From Leucosporidium creatinivorum (lineage: Eukaryota > Basidiomycota > Microbotryomycetes > Leucosporidiales > Leucosporidiaceae), in NCBI GenBank assembly GCA_001600635.1, contig BCKL01000009.1:1-64000 (forward strand): a stretch of 64,000 nt of DNA, in the 5' to 3' direction. Shown piece by piece: positions 58,824 through 64,000 of this stretch. The stretch's first letter is position 1, and each line of letters opens with the position of its first letter. A model generated the notes under the pieces. It worked only from the letters and a program-made list of their open reading frames with translations. It was not told where the DNA came from and searched no databases. Position numbers and translations under genes: made by a program.

Positions 58824-61800
58824 ATGGCAACAGCGGCAGAGGCTCAACTGCCTCTGTACCTCGCTAGGAGACCATCCGATACTTCTCCTCCACTAGAGCA
58901 GGACGACAATCGACAGTCCTTCCCAGCGACTGTACGGGAATCCTACGCCTCGACCTGGACCACCGGCGCCGCCTCGTCCAAGCGGGAATCGCTCAGAGGG
59001 CCTCCACCGCCTCTACCGCCAAAGCCGACTGCTTGGAATGTCGGGATCCAACCGCTTTTGCTGCAGAGGGGCAAGTCGACGTCGGATTTGGATGAGCTGG
59101 CCCGGGGAGAGGCAGGAGGGGCACAACACGAGCAGCAGGAGGAAATGGTCGAAGGCGACTCGCCGAAAGAGCAAGGCAGCCCGAGTCAATGGCTAGACAT
59201 CATGTTCGGCCATTCAGAAGGGCATCATGTCGCTCCGTCCCTCTCCCGAAGCACCTCGGGGTCGACGCCCACTCCCTTTCCTTCGGCGCCGAGATTACCG
59301 CCAAGGCCAACTCCGCCTCGGCTCGACTCCCCAGCATCAGGATCAGCACCGAACCGAGCCCCATCCCCAGCAATCCAGCTAACCGCCTCCCCCTCACTTC
59401 CCTCCCTATCATCCACCTCGGCGCCTGCTCTTCCCTCCCGCCCTCCTCAATCCTCAGCTCCCCCCTCCCACCCCTCTCGTTCTGCTCCCCCCTCTTCCTA
59501 CTCCACATCAGCATCCACCACCTCCGCCCTCAACACCCTAAACCAGGGTATCCAGCACCTCAAGCTCAAGGACCGGTTCGCCGCTGGGGTGGGGTTCGGG
59601 AGGGAATGGGGAGGGAAGGGGAAGAATAAGGTGCAGGAGGGATGGAGGGTGGGTCAGGCGGCTGTAGCTGGCGCAGGGGGAGGGGGCAGACCTGGAAGTG
59701 CGAGTGGAGACAAGGGAGCGGCGGAGAGGCTCGGCACTTCTCCCACCGAAGACGCCGGCTTCGGTGCAGCTGGAGCGGGAGGAGCTCGAGCTCGAAGTAC
59801 CTCCCCCCTCCCCTCCACAATCCTAGGCCACCGTCTCCCCAAAAACGCACCCCACCTCGCCTTCGGCCTCCCCCTCGTCGAGGTAGTCGAGACCACTCGA
59901 GTGCGAGACGAAGGAGGCATTACGGTGCATAGGAAGAGGGATGAGGATCCGGTGACGGGGGATGAGGCGAGGAGGTGGTTGCCTGGGGTGGCGTTTAGGT
60001 GTTTGCAGTACTTGGAGGAGTGGGGCAAGACCGAGGAGGGGGTTTATCGGTGAGTCTTGGAGCCTCGGGGTTTCGGCTCCCTTGTTTCGAAATGAGGCTG
60101 ACACCTCGTTCGCGCTCTTCTCCCATCTCTCCCGCTCTCCATCGCCGCCCGACCCTGCCTTCCCCTCTCCCTTTTCTCTTCAACCCTCCAGCGTCCCCGG
60201 CCGCTCCAACCTCGTAACCCAACTCCGCGCGCTCTTCACCTCCGGCATCTCCCCCGACCTCCGGGAAATCCATCCAGGCGACCTCGACCCGCACGCCGTC
60301 GCCTCGCTCTTCAAATCCTGGCTGCGCGAGATCCCCGAATCCCTCTTGAGCCCAAAGCTGGAAGGGAAAGTGGAGGAGATGTGTTTGGGAGCGCTAAGGT
60401 GTGGTGCGGGCGGTGGGACGTTCTTGGGTGGTGGGGGGATTAGAGGCGGACAGAATGGAGGAGCGGCGCCCGGGTTGGTGGATGGGAGGGCGCCGAGGGC
60501 TTTTCTGGAGGAGTTGAGGAGGGTCTTTGCGGAGGAGATGGAGGCTGAGTTCTTTTACTTGCTGAGGGCTTTGTCGTGAGCCATCCTCTCCTCTCAATCG
60601 ACCTCGGCGCGGCTCGACTCGACTTGCTTCGGTGGAACTGACCCGCCTCTCCCAACCCAAAACAGCTACCACCTCGCCCGCCTGGCCAGTCACTCGGGAA
60701 CCAACAAGATGACGCTCTCCAACCTGCGGCTCATCCTTTCGCCTACGCTTCGGCTTTCGCCCGTCTTCCTTCAGGTGCTCGTCGAGGAGAGGGAGATCAT
60801 CTTCGGCAAGACGAATGAATGTGTGTGGTCCTGAGCTTTCTGAGTTCTATCTCTCGTGCTACGACTGACCTGGCATCTACTCGACTACAACAGCTGCCCG
60901 CTCGCGCGAGTCCTCGGGCGAGTACAACCCTCCTCGCTCCCCTGGGCTCGCCTCTGCCCACTCTTCCCCCTCCTTCTCAACCTACAACTCTGCTCCCGGC
61001 CATTCTTCCTCCTCGCGCCAATCGCCACTCCTCGGTCCCCCGTCCCCGCGACTACACAACCCCACTCCCTCGCCGCCGAGCTCGACTCACTCGTCGATGC
61101 GCGTGCCGGTGGGAAAGGGCAGCAACTCGGATTGGCAGGCCAAGGCTCAGGGAGTCGATGAAGGAGGAGCAGCCGAATGGCTCATCGTCAACGAGCCATC
61201 CGAGTACGAAGCCCTCGCCGCCGCCTCTGCCTCCTCCTCCCTCATCGGCGCCGCAGGTCGAGGCTCGCCATCCTCTGTCACCTCCTCGCCCGCCGGTTTC
61301 CCCGCCACTCCCTCCTTGCACTCTCCTTCCGCTCCTCCCACTCCCTCCTCCGCCGACTTCCCGGCTCGAGCAACTCGCACCCCCATCGCCGACCGCTTCG
61401 TCTCGACATTCTCGTCTTCCCCTGGCGCTCGCAGCTCCAACGGCTCGGGCTCAGAGTTCTCCCCCTCGATCGACTCGCCTCCACCATCCGCTGGGCTGTC
61501 GCCCATGACAGCTCATTTCTCGGCGGGGTCGACAAGCCCCAAGCTCGGCGGAGGCGGAGGCGGAGCGCCTGCCCCTCCGCCAAAGCCTTTCATCCCCTCG
61601 AGGACTACTGCCGCACAGGCTAGTACGGGATCGGGAGGAGGGTTCTTCGGGAATCGGAGTCCTGTGTTGGGGTCGTCTTCGAGCTTTGGGAGTGGCAGCG
61701 CCGGAGCGGGAGCGGGAGCAGGAGGAGCAAGGAAGGGCTCGGTCACTTCTCTCGCCGATAACGGCGACAAGGATATCCCTGCACCTACCTCGACCTCTCA

Positions 61801-62494
61801 ACCCGCATCAACATCCACCTCTTCCACCTCACACGCCAGTCCCGTCAAACCCTCCTACCCTCCTCGCTCTTCCTCCGCCAACTCCCTCTCCGATCGACGG
61901 GGAGCAGTAGGCGGCGGAAGCCTAAGCGGCGACATTGACGCTCTCTCTACTCGCCGAGGAGCAGTCACACCTGTCGAGCTCAATGAGGAGGGATTGAGAG
62001 GGCTGGGAGTAGTCGTCGACGCTGGAGGCGAGGGAGGTGAGCAGGAGAAGCTGCAGGAGCGGAGAGGGTCCGCAGATCGCCTACAGGAAGTAGTGAAGGG
62101 AAGGCAGTGGAGCGGGGATTCCGAGTCTACGGATGGCTCGCTTGGCGGATCTGGAGGAGGAGCAGGACGCCATCAAGTCGCTCGGAAACCGGTTCCTCGT
62201 CGCGCATCCCTCGGCGACCAATCTACCACTTCTCTTCCTTCCTCCATCAATTCCACGTCGGTGCGGCCGTCCATCGAGTCGACTCGCTCGTTCGCCTCCT
62301 CGTCGACTTCCTCCTCAGCGGCACAAGCACCGAGCTCGAGAGCGCCGATCGCGCTGCCTTCGTTGGAGTTGCCCGCTGGGTTGGGGCTGGGAATGGGATT
62401 GGGAGTGAGTACTGCAGAGGGTGGGAAAGAGCAGGATGGGGATGGATGGGGACTCTTGAGCGTGGAGGAGAGGAGGAGGTTCTTCGGCGGTTGA
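58824..62494 (+). CDS. Rho GTPase-activating protein
   Basis: Turns off a Rho-family GTPase, probably Cdc42 or Rho1, in polarity control. Exons: 58824-60049, 60192-60575, 60666-60820, 60894-62494; 1,121 residues. A disordered 340-residue N-terminus with polyproline (PPPPLPPKP) precedes the RhoGAP domain at about 350-590. The arginine finger is about Arg409 in EEGVYRVPGRSN, at the exon 1-2 junction. FKSWLREIPESLL and HSGTNKMTLSNLRLILSPTL are the other conserved blocks. A Gly-rich insert (GGGTFLGGGGIRGG) splits the domain between LGALR and VFAEEMEAEFFYL. The 530-residue C-terminus is Ser/Pro-rich and low complexity. No PH, BAR or LIM domain is visible, so it is not a typical Rga or Bem3. Confidence 0.88.
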
Positions 62495-62841
62495 GCTGAG
62501 CTGAAGCGTTGGATGGCGAGAGATGTCAGGAGATACCCTTACTGGTTACTTAGGCTTGTGGTAGATACCCTTCACTCACTTACTCTAGCTACACTACATC
62601 GTTTAGCATTCTCGAATGTATTCGCTTGCATCTTACGAAGCCGATGGGCAGCTGGGCGCTCGGTCGAGAGATGACGAGAGCTGTAGGCGACTGAGTGACC
62701 TGAACAAGCTCAGACAGCGAACCCTGATCGTGTTCTACTGCATGGAAGCCATTGCGAGCCATCTCTACACCTCAGCGTCTCACTGACCTCGCTCGAACGC
62801 TTCGCTCCCCTCTCTCCTTCCGTCCCTCATCTTGCCTCGCC
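62495..62841. other. Intergenic region, RhoGAP/HIRIP3-like gene
   Basis: 347 bases with an AT-richer stretch just after the RhoGAP stop; carries the promoter of the last gene. Nothing else seen. Confidence 0.5.
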
Positions 62842-64000
62842 ATGTCGGCTCCTCAGCGCCTCTCGGACGACCTAACACTCAAACCTCTCCTCAAAAGCAC
62901 CCTCAGCGCCGCCGTCAAAGCCAACGAGCTGTACAACATCAAAGCCAGCGACCTCCAGAATCGCCTGATCGAAGCGGGATGGACGGGTCCTGGAGCTAGC
63001 GAGGAGGGGTGGAAAGCAGGATGGAAGAAGCTTGTGACGGCGGAGTGGAGGAGGATGGTGGTAAGTCCACCTGATGTGCTACAAAGCTGCAGCGAGAGAG
63101 CTGATTGTTTGTCGACCTCTCCCCACCTTGTGCTGCCCTTCTCCAGGTCGCGTATGAGGATGCCCCAGAGCAGGAAGACGTCAAGCCCAAGTCTAAAGCT
63201 GCTAGCAAGTACGACCGCGCCGCTGAGCGCAACTTCAACGTGAGTTCCCGCGGTCGAGCTCGAGCGCTCGCGCGCTTTGACCGCCGCTGCAGCTCTCGCT
63301 GACCTTTCTCGCATGTACAGAACTTTAACGCCATGGTAGCTGGAGATCTTCTCGAGGGCCTCGGCGGCGGCGAGGACGACCAAGAGGAAGAGGACTTCAT
63401 CGCTTCGGACTCGGGCGTCGGCGCTTCGGACGACACGGGCTCGGCGACGAGGGACAGCTCGATGGACGTTGGCGATTCCGACGCTGTCGAGCAGAAGGAG
63501 GAGAAGGAGGCCAAGGTCCCCGTCAAGACCAAACGCAAGCCCAAGTCGTCGAATAAGAAGGACGGCAAGAAGTCGACCAAATCCAAAGGCTCGACCTCCG
63601 CCGACTCCGCCGACAAGCCCAAGAAGAAGCGTTCCCCCAAGAAGAAGGCCGAGTTCAAGAGCAAAGCGACCATCAGCGACTCGGATGACTCGAGCCACAG
63701 TGCGAGCGCTAGCGGGAGTGGTCGAGCTGGGCCGAGCTCGAGCATTCATAGCGAGGGCGAGAGCGAGGAGGAGAAGAAGGCGGGTAGGGGCAAGGGGAGG
63801 AAGACGACAGGTGAGAAGAAGGCGAGGAAGAAGAAGGAGTGTAAGCCGAAGGAGGGAGAGGAGCCGAAGGGATCGGATGAGGAGGAGGATCGCATCTCTA
63901 AGTTGAAGGTACTTCTTTCGGGGCTCTGCTCTTTCATCTCGTGACCCAAACGCTCACCTGCTCGATCTGTCTTCACAGGCCCTCCTCAAGCACGCCGGCG
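62842..64000 (+). CDS. HIRIP3/Chz1-like histone chaperone (3' end outside window)
   Basis: Exons: 62842-63060, 63147-63239, 63321-63908, 63979 to beyond the edge; joins are in phase and 307 codons are visible. The N-terminus (LKPLLKSTLSAAVKANELYNI, DLQNRLIEAGWTG) resembles a DEK-C-like helical fold. Next is a long, strongly charged region with acidic runs (EEEDFIAS) and Lys-rich runs (KPKKKRSPKKKAE), typical of nuclear chaperones. The last visible residues, RISKLKALLKHAG, look like the start of the HIRIP3 conserved C-terminal domain, which binds H2A-H2B in HIRIP3 and Chz1. That domain lies outside the window, so the call is tentative; a generic charged nuclear protein is the alternative. Confidence 0.55.

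Overview
The window is nuclear DNA of a basidiomycete fungus. GC-rich, densely packed genes, about 115 very short introns with a CTGAC/CTAAC branch site, and a basidiomycete-type gene set (Acr3, Msb2-like mucin, Bbc1, Dnmt1-like methyltransferase) suggest a Pucciniomycotina yeast near Rhodotorula or other Microbotryomycetes. That placement is inference. I rebuilt 23 protein-coding genes exon by exon, requiring every internal junction to keep phase, plus one decayed gene copy. Both end genes run off the window. I saw no tRNA, rRNA, CRISPR array or recognisable transposon, retroelement or virus-like element.

Layout from left to right. 1-10 kb: aldo-keto reductase (+, 5' end missing), GET4 (-), a patatin-type lipid-droplet lipase (+) and a G-patch protein (+). 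GET4 and the lipase are head to head, about 140 bp apart, and each has a first intron near 1 kb, roughly ten times the local norm. 10-25 kb: RPAP1 (-) and the arsenite exporter ACR3 (+) diverge from a 665-bp gap; then two F-box/LRR genes, pirin (+), a HIT hydrolase (+) and cytochrome c heme lyase (-). 25-38 kb: Aurora kinase (+), a ZNF511-like zinc-finger protein (+), a RING-LON ubiquitin ligase (-) and the actin-patch SH3 protein Bbc1 (-).

38-48 kb is the most unusual part: a nine-exon small secreted cysteine-rich protein (-), an orphan 264-residue protein (-), an Msb2-like mucin sensor (-), then about 3 kb with no convincing gene except a degraded inverted copy of the F-box gene at 17.3 kb. 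48-64 kb: a 20-exon Dnmt1-like cytosine methyltransferase (+) with a GC-AG intron, GDA1 (-), an HD-domain hydrolase (-), a RhoGAP (+) and the start of a HIRIP3-like histone chaperone (+).

The genes are mostly unrelated housekeeping and signalling functions, as is normal in a eukaryote; no operon or cluster logic is expected. Two loose themes are polarity/surface signalling (Msb2, RhoGAP, Bbc1, Aurora) and chromatin (Dnmt1, HIRIP3-like). The strongest leads are the hidden secreted protein, the divergent methyltransferase, a recurring GC-rich motif fused to intron branch sites, the paired kilobase introns and the recent F-box duplication.
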